From Palaemon carinicauda (taxonomy: Eukaryota > Arthropoda > Malacostraca > Decapoda > Palaemonidae), in contig NC_090730.1 of NCBI RefSeq assembly GCF_036898095.1, forward strand, positions 27,962,780-28,026,779: DNA of 64,000 bases, given 5' to 3'. How positions within the stretch are numbered: position 1 is the first letter of the stretch; each line of letters opens with the position of its first letter. The notes beneath the pieces were generated by a model. That model searched no databases. It saw only the letters and a program-made list of their open reading frames with translations, and was not told the DNA's origin. The translations under genes and the position numbers were made by a program. Below, piece by piece: positions 1 through 12,638 of the stretch.

Positions 1-2228
1 TGATAGAATTACAATTTATAATTATAGAGTCATTGGAATATATTTAACTACTATAAAGCTGTAAATAATGCATTTAATAAAAACACTTAATGAAGGAATT
101 GCTTTGAATATTGATTTTTTGTACGAAAACAACACTCGTAGTTTATGTACATGATTACAATTAAAACTTATAATTACATGCATGTAAGTATAACATTCCT
201 AATATTATTGCAGTAATAAGCAGAAAAACTTTTTATCATAAATACACAAGAATTTTATTGGTATAAAGTCTGCCGCCCTTCATTTCGTTCATTAATACCA
301 ACACTATTTTCTGTTTTATAATTAAAGTTTTGTTTGCTTTTGAACTTACTCTTACTCAAAATTACTCTCCACATTCTCCTCTTAAAAACGCTTTCAATCA
401 CCATTCCTGCGAGAGCCTATTGACATCTTAAAAACCCACGATATTTATATAAAAACGACTATACTGTATGAGCATTAAATCTGATAACAATTTATAGTAC
501 TATAGCATTTAAGAAAAAGGCTCCAACTTGTAAGTATTTTATACCTAGTTTTAATTTGCCTCACTCATTTGCCAAAGGGTGATCATTGCTTGAGGTACAT
601 AACCCAATCCTTATATAAAGTACTAAGGACACAAGTCAACACTACTTTTTACCATATTTCATGTATTCAAATGAAAAATTTAAAAAACCACTTATGCGTT
701 GATTTATGAATTTGGAGCATTGTGGTGTAAGGGGGGGGGGGATCCTACTGTTGCACTATGAAGTAAAATTTCAGAGGGGGGAAAGCAAGAGGGAAGAGAG
801 AAATCTGGAATGGCAGTAAAGTACAAGGTGTGTGAATTTACGGGTCATAGGGAAGCTGCTAAAGCACTTGGGTAAATCCTAGAATGAACTGCATCAGGTG
901 CAATGGTGGCACTATCCTCCCCCCTTTTGTCAGGAACTACATATTGAGGAAGTTTTGTTTGTATTTTCACAATTTAGGTGTAACTGGTAATAAATTGCTT
1001 AGATACCCTAAAGTTAGTGAATTATATGTAAATTTTCCTATATAAGACAAATCTTTCTGGCTGGCACTGTTGAGCACGAGTGTTTTGATCCTGCGGTTTT
1101 ATTAAAGTTTCTATCAATGACAATGATAATTTATAACACAGCATTGCACTTTTACTTGAATTGGTAATTTGAAATGTGGTATGATATTTTGCTGCTTAGC
1201 CTGTCTATAGTAGCTTGAATATTTAAGTCGGCTTTTAATTTGTAAGTGTTGCCCCTTACTGTACAGTACAATACAGTTATTTAAATTTGAATCAGCCTTG
1301 GCCAAATTAGATAGGATAGTTCATTAGTTTGTGGATTATGAAAGAAGCCGTTTGTTTGTTAGTTCTTCAGATGTGTTAGCTAATAACATTATGATGTTTC
1401 TTGTTAAACTGAGCCAACTCGTAACAGTGATCAGTAGTGTGATGGTTCATGGCTGCTGTAAAAGGTGTATCACTATGTGTATCTCTGTCATAATGTTTTG
1501 CAATGCATCAACAGAGAATTAAAGTCTCCTTAGTAGATCGTGGCGCTATGGACAGAAAAATAGGAAGAGCTACTTAATAATTGTTTTAGATGGGGCCTGT
1601 TATGAGAGAATGGAAGAGTTCAGGTGACTTAGTACATATTAGGACAGATCATAGCCCTTCATCTGCACAATACTTCAGTATTATCTTACATTAGGAAGCT
1701 GGGAAATCTCGGTCAAGAAATAATCCCCTATTATTATCTAACCCATTAAAATCACATCATACTTCTTCTGATTGCAGGAGTGTCTATGCCATATCTTCAG
1801 AACTAAAAGATTTATTAGGCCATTTTGGTTGTCAGTTGTAGTAGCCAGGAGTCATTCCATCAATAAACTGTATCAGCATCAGTGGTTCACTAATAATTAT
1901 GGGAGCTTTGGCCACTAATATGTTCTGGATAAAATCATTTAAATTTCTTAGGTTCCTGCTGTATGAGGAGGAGTTTGCAGTTCTGAGCATCAACAACTAT
2001 AGGCCCATGTTAGCATCAGTTTTTCAACATAGTGTTGTGTACTTGTCCAATGGCTTGAATATTCATGATACTATAATATCTTTTATCTTGGAAAATTCAG
2101 TCCAGGTTCATTTATGTTTGAATGTGGACATTGTTCCACAGTTCCTGAGAAAACCTCCTTATGAACCTTAAGAGACCATATAGCTGTATTGACTAAGAGG
2201 TAGACATGTAGCTGGTGCACATAGCCTT

Positions 2229-2231
<3 letters not shown>
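1..2231. other. AT-rich intergenic DNA, nothing recognised
   Basis: No ORF of credible length or composition is seen on either strand. An 11-base G run lies at 731-741. The short open frames present are what random AT-rich sequence gives. No repeat family, RNA gene or splice-flanked exon was recognised. Confidence 0.6.
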
Positions 2232-2297
<66 letters not shown>

Positions 2298-2315
2298 GGA
2301 GAGAGAGAGAGAGAG
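2232..2315. repeat. (GA)n microsatellite
   Basis: About 84 bp of GA dinucleotides with two GGGA interruptions near the right end. Serine/leucine-rich frames on the minus strand here are by-products of the repeat. Confidence 0.97.
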
Positions 2316-4639
2316 CGCATGCTGTTGCTGGCCCCATTAGTTTTAGTAGCCTTTTTCTCCAAATGTGCTGTTCTGTGCTTGCTACCAGAGTTTAGAACCA
2401 AGAATGCTTCTTGAACTAAGGCCTTGCCTATTTATCTGAAGATTCCAGCTTTTGGGGGATGTAGTTGGGGCAACCCCAAAGAGACGAGTCTCTGTCCACT
2501 GACAACCCTAAGAATTTATTTGAACAAAACGTCAGACAGACATTTGGGGGTTGACAAGGAACTTTTGTGTTGGCCAGACCTTAGAATGCCAAGATTTTGT
2601 TAAGGAAACTGGTAGATGGGCTCCATGGTTTTTAAAGTGCATTACTCAAAGGGGTTATTGATTCGGGAATTGCTGATCCTTAGGTTCCACAGTAGCAGCA
2701 AGAGACGCAGAGTTGAGGTTAGTCAGGCTTATTTCAGCTAGATAAGGAATGTTTATCTAGAATTTAAGATTAGTAGTTATTAAGACTAGTTAGATAAGGA
2801 ATTTTAGAATGGCTACAGTATCACAGTGGTTGTACATTATAGATATATAGGATTACTTGGATGGTAGATGAGAGGATGATATAGAATAATAGAGTTTGTA
2901 AAGTGTTTATGGGGTGCTGACTACAGCTTGGAGAAGTCTTGAGAGACAACTGAAAACTTCTCGTTTCTGCAGATGTGTCAAACCTTTTCTGTATTACCCC
3001 TATGCCATTTTCTGGTAATTGTAGAAAATGCAGTGATTAACATTGCGAAGATTCATTGAAGTAGACAGGATTTTTAACATAAAATAAGTTATTAAAATAC
3101 TTACCAAAGTTCATTAGAGTTTCTCTCCCACCTGCCTACTGAATAGTGGTAACACAATTGTAGTTTAGGCATTTTTATTTTCCTCCCAGTGGAGAGAATT
3201 GGAACTAAAGCAGTCATATCCTCGCCTATGTCACCTCCTACGTAGGGAATAGCCTCATGTATGGCAGGAAGAGCATTAGGGAAAGAGGGATTATTACACT
3301 AGTGTGGGAAGGCTTTGAATTTTACTTTTAGATTAGGGTGTTAAATCTATTCCTTCCAGAGGATAAACTGTGGAAGGAACATAGAATAACTTTGGAAAAT
3401 ACAGAAAAAAAGAAATTATTAATTTTTTTATAAGGTCTATAGATTCTAATACTGTATATATTTACATTATATCAATTATAGTTTTGAGTTATGAATAAGG
3501 AACTTGACAAGATATTTTGATAACTTCAGAGAAATTAGATTCAGTTTGTAAGCTGTGAATATCATACCCAAGAAACTGTTGATTATTTTTTTTTTGCCTT
3601 TTCCAGATAATGACTTGATGAATAACGTAGCTGAACTGAACTCGTCTGGAATCAGCTGACATGCTGTTGTCGATAGGCCTATACCATAGTTTCTTACCAG
3701 GAATTTATATATAATATAGATTATCATAGGGTTAAGGATTGGAGGTAATGTATAAATTGTTCCACCAATGGGAAAAAAAATCTCCTTTTAAGTACTTCTG
3801 TTAAGCCTTTTAATGCTCTAAAAGCCCTTGTTATCTAGCACAAGTGCAATAAACCCAAAAGTACATATTTTTGTGAAATGCATTGTGCTTGTTTTAGACA
3901 TAAGTTTTATCCAACAAAAGCCTCTTGTTAATCATGTTTTACATTAAATAATAATTTGCTTTCTTGTAGTTTTAAAACTCCTATTCTTATTTTGTTATTT
4001 GTATTTGGTGTAGTAATATATGAAATGTTACAAATGCCTTATCTGAATTAGACACTGTTATGTGATCACATTTATTAATGCAAAGGAGAGAGAGAATTAG
4101 TATAAAGTTAGATGTAATTAACGTAGGTTATGCTGTGATAGAGCATGGATTTGTGCTTATCAGTTTGCTTTAGCTTATCACTTTGTAGTTTAGTGGCCTT
4201 ATCAATGATTTTGCTAGAAAAAAATTTAAGATATAATATGATAAGTTTATTTTTATAGTTTTTATTTCTAAATTTCTGATATTTACTTTCAAAAAAAATT
4301 ATTTTAGATTCCAAAGGCATATTTCAGTTTATACGGTGTTCTCAGTTTTTACAGGCAGTGATATGAATGAAGACAGAAGTCATAATAATCTGCTGTAAGA
4401 GTGAGATAAGGGACACCATTCATGTAATCTGCAATAAATTTATCAGGCACTGCCAACTTCATGGTGTCTAGATTTTAACTGAAGAAAATTATGTACCGTT
4501 GTGAAGGTTAAAAACAGTATCATGACTTTTATGGTTAAAATGCATTAACAGATATTCAAATCCAGAGTAAACAGTTCAAAATTGAAGGGTAAGGGTTAAT
4601 TAGAAAAAAGTTAATGGCCAACATTCCAGAGAACGGGGC
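2316..4639. other. AT-rich intergenic DNA, nothing recognised
   Basis: Unstructured AT-rich sequence with short homopolymer runs. No coding region, RNA gene or mobile-element protein was recognised on either strand. Confidence 0.55.
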
Positions 4640-4915
4640 AGTAAATCGTTAGAACTTCAAAAATTCAAACTTGCAGCAAATTTTTTTTTGTTGAACAGGC
4701 GGACATGTCTTTTTTTTTTTTTTTTAGTTTATATATGAAAGATGTTTTAATTTTGTTACTGCTCTTGGAAAATATTTTATTTTAATTGTTCATTACTTCT
4801 CATATAGTTTATTTATTTCCTTATCTCCTTTCCTCACTGGACTTATAGCATCCTGCTTTTCCAACTAGGGTTGTAGCTTAGCTAGTAATAATGATAATAA
4901 TAATACTGGTGCTTT
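4640..4915 (+). repeat. 3' tail of a non-LTR (LINE) repeat ending in TAA-type microsatellite
   Basis: The block from the 'attcaaacttgc' stretch through 'actagggttgtagcttagct' to a short TAA/TGA-type tail matches the 3' ends near 26.4 kb and 43.0 kb in motif order. At 42.3-43.0 kb the equivalent sequence follows a decayed reverse-transcriptase C-terminus, so this is read as a 5'-truncated LINE insertion. Two T-runs (4681-4690 and about 4709-4725) interrupt it. Confidence 0.65.
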
Positions 4916-5269
4916 AACGAATTTACATCGTGGAGGAATGGAACGGTAGAAAAATAATAAATTTAGAGTGTGTCATTGCAAGAATCAAGACATAAGAAAT
5001 ATCAGCATACTTCATCTGTTACACACACCAAATAGTCTATTTTTGAAATCCTATAGCTAATACAAATTTTTCCAAGTCTATAACCATGAGTGAACAAATT
5101 TAATACTTTTCAGTCAGATAAGAAGGCATCACAGTTAGTTTCTAAGGAGTACATTATCTTGAGCTTATTCGTAGGATGAGGGAAACTCATCTTGAATAAT
5201 ATCTGTGGAACTCTGGAAGTATGAACTGCCACCAAATGATTGAACTCTGCTTTGGAAGGGCGTCTTAAC
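4916..5269. other. Intergenic spacer, nothing recognised
   Basis: AT-rich sequence between the LINE tail and the fold-back element. No feature was recognised. Confidence 0.5.
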
Positions 5270-5516
5270 CCCTGTCCACACCATCGAGCATGCCCGACGG
5301 GCAAACGGTGATACCAGACCACAATAGTTAGTAAGAATGAGGGTTAATGACGTCAGAAGCGGGAAAACCACATACAGGGATCTGGCATCATACAGTGTTG
5401 CCATATCCCTGCCTTTAGTTTTCTCGCTTCTGACGTCATTAACCCTCATTTTCACTAACTATTGTGGCCTGGTATCACTGTTTGCCCATCGGGCATGCCC
5501 GATCGTGTGGACAGGG
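5270..5516. mobile_element. Fold-back MITE with long near-perfect arms
   Basis: The left arm (5270-5381) is the reverse complement of the right arm (5404-5516) with roughly a dozen mismatches, around a 22-bp spacer. Both ends read CCCTGTCCACAC inward. Each arm carries the palindrome TGACGTCA. No coding capacity is present, and the length of 247 bp fits a non-autonomous DNA transposon. A TA dinucleotide lies a few bases outside each end, but the target duplication is not clear enough to assign the superfamily. Confidence 0.8.
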
Positions 5517-7799
5517 CTCTAGATATTCCGATTTGCATGAAAAGTTTATAAAAAAATAAAAGCATAGCTTATTTAAAACATTTGATTTTAATGTGGTGAA
5601 TCAAAAGTCATATTAGAATGGAGATAGATATAAAGACATCACATTAATGGTAGGATGAAAATAATGTAGAGTATATCTACTTTTGTGTGGGTACGGCTCT
5701 GAAAACATGTTATGTAATATAGTGGGAAAATATGAAAAGGAACAAAAATAGCCTGTATTTTCTTGTGCTAATTAGCCGAGTTCTTTAGATTTCTCCTCAT
5801 TTGATCTGACAAAGAATTGTATTACCCATTTTGAATTATATCCTTTGCTGTACTTCTTCCATTAATGCTGCATATTGAATCTTATTCAGTTTTGATTTTT
5901 CCATACAGATTTTTTGAAATCTTCCTTTAAGGAATTTTGGTACAAGTCCTCATCATTTATTTGCATATATGACTTTTATCTAAGATTTGTTGTATCAAAA
6001 TATTAATGTGCTGTAATACAACTGAAGATGATCAAAGCACTATTACAGTATATATTTCTTCATCACCTTCAACAACTAGTCCAGAAGACCTTCTGAAGTG
6101 TTAGTTACCAAAGTCCAAACCAAAGATCCTTTTCCTTTTCTCCTTTGATTATGAAATCAACTTTTGTCTGTCAAAGATGAGGAAGTAGAAGGAGAGGTCG
6201 TATGTACAGGTTAAAGTGGAGATTTTAGAACGCTAGTAGATAAACACTAGATTTTGAGAAGCAAAATATACCTGTTTATGAACTTTTTCTTGTAGTGACA
6301 TAATTCCAGTGGCATACCGTACATAAAATCTTGAAGCATATCACAGACACTTACTGTTGTTTAAGAGCCAAACGTAGGCTTCTTTCTCATTAAAGGTATC
6401 CCTTAAAGGTTTTCAAATCCTGCAATCTTAAAGGGACTTAAGGGAACTATATGCTGGGTCTTAGGACCAAAATTAAAATTCATTAGTCCCATCCAATCCA
6501 AGGAGAATTATACTATACAGTACTACACAAAGTGTTACGAGTTTAAGGAATTAAATAATACTGTATTGAGATAACTAACTATGATGCATGGAGAGTTTTA
6601 GTCAAAGCTACGTATTGTAAAATATCCATTTCACACGTGTAGGATACAGTGGAGAATATAATCACAGGCAAGACATAATATTCTTTCCAAACGAGGTCCT
6701 CAAATCTAAGATAGGTAAAGTCTTTATAAAGAAAAAGATAAAACTGATGACGTGGAAGCACCAAGTTGATATTTCTAATTCTATGAACTGTGGAAACATA
6801 CAAATTAAAATTATATCATTATTCATCTCATCCTTTACTACTGGTTACTTTTAGTCTGTGTTATGCTTTCCTACTTTTATTTTGTGGTGCAACTGAGGGA
6901 TTTTCATGGCTTCTACCATCTTTCCAAATCCATGTACATAAGGGAAGAGATTTCTTGGTATACTGGCAGAATTTACCGTGAACCCAACAATCATACAGGA
7001 AATTATGGGACTCGAGTTAACAGGGGAAATATTATTTGCTTAATTTATCAGACTACTTAAAATCTGTTTATTAAGCATTACGTATGCAGATGGTTTTTAA
7101 CAATTGAGTAGGTGTCATGCTTTTTTAGACATGAAATGGTAACCTTAAAGCACCACGAATATTTAGAGAATAATTATTACTATACTGTAGTACTGTAATA
7201 GCAATTGTTTGCGAAACACTTCTCTCCAGATAAAGTTGAATTGCAGGCATCTATAAACAAAGCAAACAAAAGTTTATTGCAAAAGTCGAGTTTGTTAACA
7301 AGTGGTAATTCTGTTTAAGTGTAAAGTAAGGCAATTTTAAAGACCTACCTGCTCTAATGTATACTAATACAAATGATCATTGGTTTATGATGCTTAATAA
7401 CCCAAAATAGATCAGTGATGAACATTTTATTGTAATTTGATTTATATGAAATTTTTATCAGCTGACCTGCCAGTAGAACCACTAGATTACTCAATTCTGT
7501 AGCAAGATATTGAAAATAATGAGTTTACAGTGGTGGACACTTATAGATTCAGAGTAAATAAGACGGAAAAATTCCCCAGTTACACTATAAATAGCTACAG
7601 AGGCTTCATGATAACATGAAGTAAAATAAGTGGGGACAAAAGCAGTGTGAATGGTCAAGAAGAGGTAGAAGAAATAATTAAGGTTCTGGTGTTGCCTTAA
7701 TCACAGCATTAATGATTGAAATCTAAATTAAAACCGGCAGTTTTTTGCTAATGAATTGATCTTTTTCTTTAAAACTAAATTAATAGATAGTGTGACATT
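5517..7799. other. AT-rich intergenic DNA, nothing recognised
   Basis: No coding region, RNA gene or repeat family was recognised. The open frames near 6.6-7.0 kb have no recognisable domain and no splice context that I can defend. Confidence 0.5.
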
Positions 7800-7828
7800 G
7801 AGATTCTGGTGGTATTGTAAATAAATAA

Positions 7829-7871
7829 GTTTATTCCTATGGCGATATAAACTTCCGAGTCACTTACGTGG
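7829..7871 (+). repeat. Left inverted terminus of element B
   Basis: Roughly three quarters of the bases match the reverse complement of 24874-24916. The shared words are GTTTATTCC, AACTTCCGAGTCA and the closing TGG. The arms are 43 bp each with no gap. Confidence 0.7.
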
Positions 7872-7999
7872 TTTTATTCCTATGTTGATTCTCTACAACC
7901 AGAAAAGAAAGAAGTTATCTAATTGGTAACTATATAATAGGTTACTAGGTAACTACTGCTCAGCAGCGTTAGGTGCTGCTGCAAGGTAAGCTTTACTTC

Positions 8000-9461
8000 T
8001 CTCTTGGTTGTCCTGTCAAGAGGCTGTCCTCTCTTGCTGTTCTACGATCACGACTCACTCCACACTGGATTACCTTTGTTGTGCCATGTTTAGTGTTGCT
8101 AGTGTAATGCGGACTTTCCCTATCGGTGATGGTCGCCCTTGTAGTGCTTTCATGAGTTACATGAAAGCACCACATTTACGAGTCAAGACTGCCGTTTCCC
8201 CATGTACTGAGGCAGTCCTATTGGAAGATCTTTATCACTCACCCACTTGTTCATATGACACTGGCTTGCCTTGTATGCTCAAGGGTCCTCGGCCTCGCTG
8301 TCCTCATGAGAATTCTCCGGACTTGTCCCAGAAGTCCCCTATCATTTGCTGTATTCTGAATCTGTTTGGACTTCCTCTGCAGTGTACATGACATAGTCTT
8401 TATAGGTTTGGCCGCTTTGTTAGAGTGGAGTCATGTTATCCCCTTCCATGCAGTCGTTGCATAGGGATAAAGTCTTCACTGGCTCTACTAACTTGTCTAC
8501 GTTGTATGTGTCAACAACACGTATCACTGGACCACAGCGTACACAGGCTGACATGTCTGTATGAGCTGCCATCCCTGCGCATGCTAAGGTCACAGCACAT
8601 GTTGCCATTCCAGCATGTGAGTGTAAGCCTATTCCTCCATGCAGTGACTGATGTCATTCCACATCATAGAGATGTATAGATCATACTATACCCCAAGAAT
8701 GTAGACGGGCTGACGTTACTCACGATTATGCAATTATGTCAACCCAGGTTGACTACCAGGTAGCCTCTACCTCTATAATCCACTTACCTCTTTTAGATAT
8801 TAAGTATCTATCCTCAAGACATCATAATAAAGACAAACCTACTATTTTACCACAATCTACACAAGCTAATATCTTGCCTGTTGTTCATATTACTTTGGAG
8901 ATTACAACTATAACTTTCTTTTTCAGATATTTCTTCATTTCATAATCAGGAGGAAAAAGGTGCCGGAACCCCTAACCCCATCCACTCAGAATGATGTACC
9001 AGCTGAAAAGCATCAAAGAGGTCCTATTGATCTCATAGATTGAGCTCTGTAAAAGTTACCAGTTGATCCTTCCCTTCTCATGCTTATAGAGGTGGAGAGT
9101 CTTACCTGAGGAACGAATGTGTGGCTTTCTCTGTCCCTGCTTCTCATCATTCATGTAATGATATTTGAGAAATTAAGGACTTGCATGGAAGAATTAAATC
9201 TTCTGGCACTGTTCCTGAGATGGAACTGCCCTATACTCCTAAACAGGAGTTGAATCAGGAAGATCATGTCCTAAATACTTTTGATGACTCTCCAGCCCGT
9301 TGTGCATGCAGGGCCTAGTTATGCTGATTTGGACCCCCTCGAGGTTCTGACGTCTTGAGTCTGAAGCCACTCATTTCTTAAAGATTAAGAATATTATTCT
9401 TCGCTAAGACGATTTGGGAGTACCTCCTCGACGCACAAGTCACAAATAGATGTTGCGCAAT
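8000..9461 (+). pseudogene. Element B gag-like remnant, first part
   Basis: Frame-shifted open stretches with scattered Cys codons lie here, for example an open run at 8008-8391. No single frame is intact and no catalytic motif is expected in gag. The identity rests mainly on position: it lies inside the left inverted terminus and upstream of recognisable RT and recombinase remnants in the same orientation. Element A interrupts it at 9462. Confidence 0.5.
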
Positions 9462-9508
9462 AAAACGGATTTTGAGCGAAGCGAAAAATCTATTTTTGGG
9501 TGAGATAG

Positions 9509-9852
9509 CCATGGCGTCCTGATGGAAGGTTCCTTTTTGGTAGCTTCCTTGGGTATAAGACTACTAAGATATTCCCAGAGAATTTAACCACAGGTTATCA
9601 CAGAATTCTAACTTCTGGAGCGAGTATCTCAAAGGTTTCCCTTTAAGACATCGTAATACAACAGGGGACGCGCATGTCTGAACGCGCCACATAGCTATCT
9701 TCACCCCGAACAGAGTTAATGCTTCGGTGTGTAAGGACTGAGAATAGCTGGGAGCCGTTCCACAGCTAATCTCACTCGTGGCTACTACTGATACTCGAGA
9801 CGTAAACAAACGGACGCCATTGCTCTAATGACGTCACGCCCGTCTTCATCCT
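9509..9852. repeat. Element A left inverted terminal repeat (3' side)
   Basis: 344 bp, the reverse complement of 17887-18230 with about three mismatches. Outside it lies a unique 47-bp left end rich in TTTTGAGCGAAGCGAAAAAT. DIRS ITRs commonly carry an end extension that differs between the two sides, as here (47 versus 13 bp). Confidence 0.93.
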
Positions 9853-9927
9853 GAAGCCAGTTGCTGCCCATCACCATGATACAGTAGCACAGGGTGGGAA
9901 CAAAACTGGACGAAGTAGTAGGGAGGG

Positions 9928-10022
9928 TCCATCAGGACGCCATGGCTATCTCACCCAAAAATAGATTTTTCGCTTCGCTCAAAATCCGTTTTTTGGGCTC
10001 AAGCCATGGCGTCCTGATGGAA
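9928..10022. repeat. Element A internal complementary region (circle-junction template)
   Basis: The first half is the reverse complement of the element's left end, and the second half the reverse complement of its right end. They are fused at CCG-TTTTTT-GGG. It is therefore complementary to a head-to-tail joint of the two termini. In DIRS elements this region templates completion of the ends and formation of a closed circle. The six-T core is informative about the integration site (see findings). Confidence 0.92.
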
Positions 10023-10820
10023 GAGTACCAGAGAATCAATGTATCGTGGTAGATTTTCCCCCAGTATTAAGTGCCTAGGCATTGACAAAACAGCAAAGTA
10101 ATCTTAGATAAAGAACCATAGGAACGAAGTATCCTGCCCCCCTTGGCAGTGAAGTTCCCATGGGCTATGCCGACGTCAAAGTGGTATTGAAGGGCTATTC
10201 ATCCTGAGAGAAGAACTTGAAGAACTTAGAGATGAAGCTGAATGTTTGGTATTTGTATAGGAACATTCTGAAATTAGACCAGTGGTGGTTGGACACTGTG
10301 TATAGAGTTCATCTCTTGGGTATCAGAAGTAAGTATTCGTGTAGGAACCTTACTTGGTCAGGGTGAATATAATTTAGGATTAGACATCTTAAATTCTTCA
10401 TAACCATAAGAAAGGAGGAATAAATAAAACTATGACAGGTATGTATTTCATAGTAAGTAGGAGCTGATAGAGACGCACAAGTAATAAAATAGAAATTTTA
10501 TTTCACAAATGCAGAAATTAAATAATTTACAGCAAAAAGTAAAGTTCATTTACAGTAGTAATAATGTACATAGAAATAAAGGCTTGCTCTTGAATCTGAA
10601 AAGGAATTTCAGGATATTAGTAGGTACTCGTTCTCGAGGAACGCAAGTCTTTAAATAAAACACATCATGCTCAAGGCATGCGGCACTTGTGTGACACTAT
10701 GACATTTCACCTGGGATAAGAACAGTTATAAAAGCACTAAGTGTTTTTCGACATCACTATGAATCGCTCGAGGGTCAACATAGGCACCCGAAGAGTTAGA
10801 GTCCCAAGTAACTCACTGTT
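10023..10820 (-). other. Element A 3' untranslated region
   Basis: Noncoding sequence between the recombinase stop and the internal complementary region. The equivalent part of element C (55723-56528) aligns through it with small indels. No further structure was recognised. Confidence 0.6.
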
Positions 10821-12638
10821 CTACGCAGAGTTAGGTGCAGGTTTCATAACACTACCTGCGGCTACCACAAAATGTTTGACTTCGTGCACTTGTTTCGCAT
10901 AGTGTTTAAAGAAAACTCGCGAGGACTTCCAGCCCGTGAAGTTTTTAAGGCCTTCAAAGTCCATGCTCTGAAAGAAATTCAGAGAAGATGCCACTTTTCT
11001 AGGATCATGACCAGCGGGTGTACTGTTCGGATCCGCTCTGCGAATGAAGTAGGTGATTTTCGCTCTTAATTGTTTCAGTGACAGGTCGCTGCCCGATGTT
11101 TCTCCTTTGAAGAGTTGGCCTCCACCAAAGTTCGAAGTTCTGCGAAGATAGACCTTGAGGCTCTCTACTGGACATAGAGAGACATCCTCCTTCAGGGGGC
11201 ATATTCTCCAAGGGCCCCATCTTTTGGTGGGTAATTCATTTTTAGCGAGAAACGTCGGATCAGGGGAGAGGGTCACTTCTCCTGAATCGGTAAACAGGAT
11301 GTGTCCTTCTTCTCTTGATAATGCCACTATTTCGCTGACTCGAGCTCCCGAAGCGAGAGCAAATAAAAATATAACTTTCTGAGTCAGATCCTTGAGGGGG
11401 CATGAATCGTTGTCCAAGTTGGAGGCGAAATGGAGTACCTTGTCTAGTGACCAGGAGATCGGTTTCGGTGGGGGTGCTGGACGTAGGCGAGCACATGCTT
11501 TTGGTAGTTTGTTGAAGATGTCGTTGGACAGATCAATTTGGAAAGCATATAGAATTGGTCTAGTCAAGGCCGATTTGCAGGTTGAAATCGTATTGGCTGC
11601 TAATCCTTGTCCATGAAGGTGAATAAAGAAGGACATACAGAAATCAATCGTGATTTCTTTAGGATTTTTTGTCTTGACAAAGGAGACCCATTTCCTCCAG
11701 GATGATTCATATTGCCGTCTCGTGGATTCGGTCTTGTATTCCTCTAGGAAGTCTAGACTTTTCTTCGAGATCCCAAACCTCTTCTTTGCGGCAAGGGAGA
11801 GAAAATCATGAGATGAAGGTCCTTGATTTTCGATGATGAAGCGAAGACAGTCGACTTCTGTACTTGTTGAGAGAGAACTGGGCCCGGGAGAGGGATCAGC
11901 TTGGGCTGCAGCTCCAGGACCAGGGGGTACCAGTTGCTCCGGGGCCACTTGGGAGCCACTAGGGCCGCTGTCCCTTTGAAGGTTCTCAGTTTGGAGAGGA
12001 CTTTCAACAGAAGGTTGGTGGGAGGGAACAGGTAGATCTTGGACCATCTGTTCCAGTCCAGTGACATGGCGTCCACTGCTTCTGCTTTGGGGTCCTCGTA
12101 CGGGGCTACGTACAGAGGAAGTTGATTGTTGTCGCTCGTTGCAAAGAGATCTATCTGAAGTTCTGGGACTTGGTGAGAGATGAAGGAGAACGATCTTGCG
12201 TCTAGAGACCATTCCGACTCTATCGGGTTTGTCCGAGATAGAGCATCCGCTGTCACGTTGCGGAATCCTTGTAGGTGAACTGCAGACAGGTGCCACTTCT
12301 TCTTCTCTGCCAGACGGAAGATTGGGAGAAGCACCTGATTTATCTGGGGCGATCTTGAGCCTTGGCGATTGAGACAACGAACTACCACCGAGTTGTCTAG
12401 AGTTAGACGGATGTGGATCGAGGGCGGCGGGGATAACTTCTTCAGTGTTAGAAGGACCGCCATGGCCTCCAAGATGTTTATGTGGAACGTCTTGAATAGT
12501 GGAGACCAGGTACCTTGAACCTGTTTCTGGTGGGAGTGACCTCCCCAACCTTCCAGTGAGGCATCCGTGTGGATGTTGAGTGATGGAGGAGGGTGTTGGA
12601 GAGGAATGGACCTTTTCAGGGCCTTTTCTTCCGACCAC
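10821..12638 (-). CDS. DIRS tyrosine recombinase
   Basis: Expected to integrate the circular DNA copy by strand exchange through a 3'-phosphotyrosine link. The C-terminal third carries the tyrosine-recombinase set: Arg in ASGARVSEI (about residue 433 of 605), the H-x-x-R box GHDPRK (His 544, Arg 547), Trp 570 in FTGWKSS, and the nucleophile Tyr 580 in FKHYAKQ. The SAM-like N-domain is about residues 300-390 (RRQYESSWRKWVSF onward). The first 250 or so residues overlap the RT frame and are probably not translated, so the real start is unknown and may depend on frameshifting or splicing. It lies in the same frame as gag. No inactivating change was seen. Confidence 0.9.
   Translation of the reverse strand: MVGRKGPEKVHSSPTPSSITQHPHGCLTGRLGRSLPPETGSRYLVSTIQDVPHKHLGGHGGPSNTEEVIPAALDPHPSNSRQLGGSSLSQSPRLKIAPDKSGASPNLPSGREEEVAPVCSSPTRIPQRDSGCSISDKPDRVGMVSRRKIVLLHLSPSPRTSDRSLCNERQQSTSSVRSPVRGPQSRSSGRHVTGLEQMVQDLPVPSHQPSVESPLQTENLQRDSGPSGSQVAPEQLVPPGPGAAAQADPSPGPSSLSTSTEVDCLRFIIENQGPSSHDFLSLAAKKRFGISKKSLDFLEEYKTESTRRQYESSWRKWVSFVKTKNPKEITIDFCMSFFIHLHGQGLAANTISTCKSALTRPILYAFQIDLSNDIFNKLPKACARLRPAPPPKPISWSLDKVLHFASNLDNDSCPLKDLTQKVIFLFALASGARVSEIVALSREEGHILFTDSGEVTLSPDPTFLAKNELPTKRWGPWRICPLKEDVSLCPVESLKVYLRRTSNFGGGQLFKGETSGSDLSLKQLRAKITYFIRRADPNSTPAGHDPRKVASSLNFFQSMDFEGLKNFTGWKSSRVFFKHYAKQVHEVKHFVVAAGSVMKPAPNSA

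Noticed and set aside
1..7799. Host exons
   Set aside because: No open frame with splice signals or recognisable protein was found; short frames fit chance.
8008..8391. Independent 127-residue gene
   Set aside because: Position and orientation fit the frameshifted gag remnant of element B better.
9564..9809. 81-residue ORF inside the DIRS ITR (and its mirror at 17929-18174)
   Set aside because: Identical only because the ITR is duplicated; element C differs, and no family or codon signal supports a peptide.
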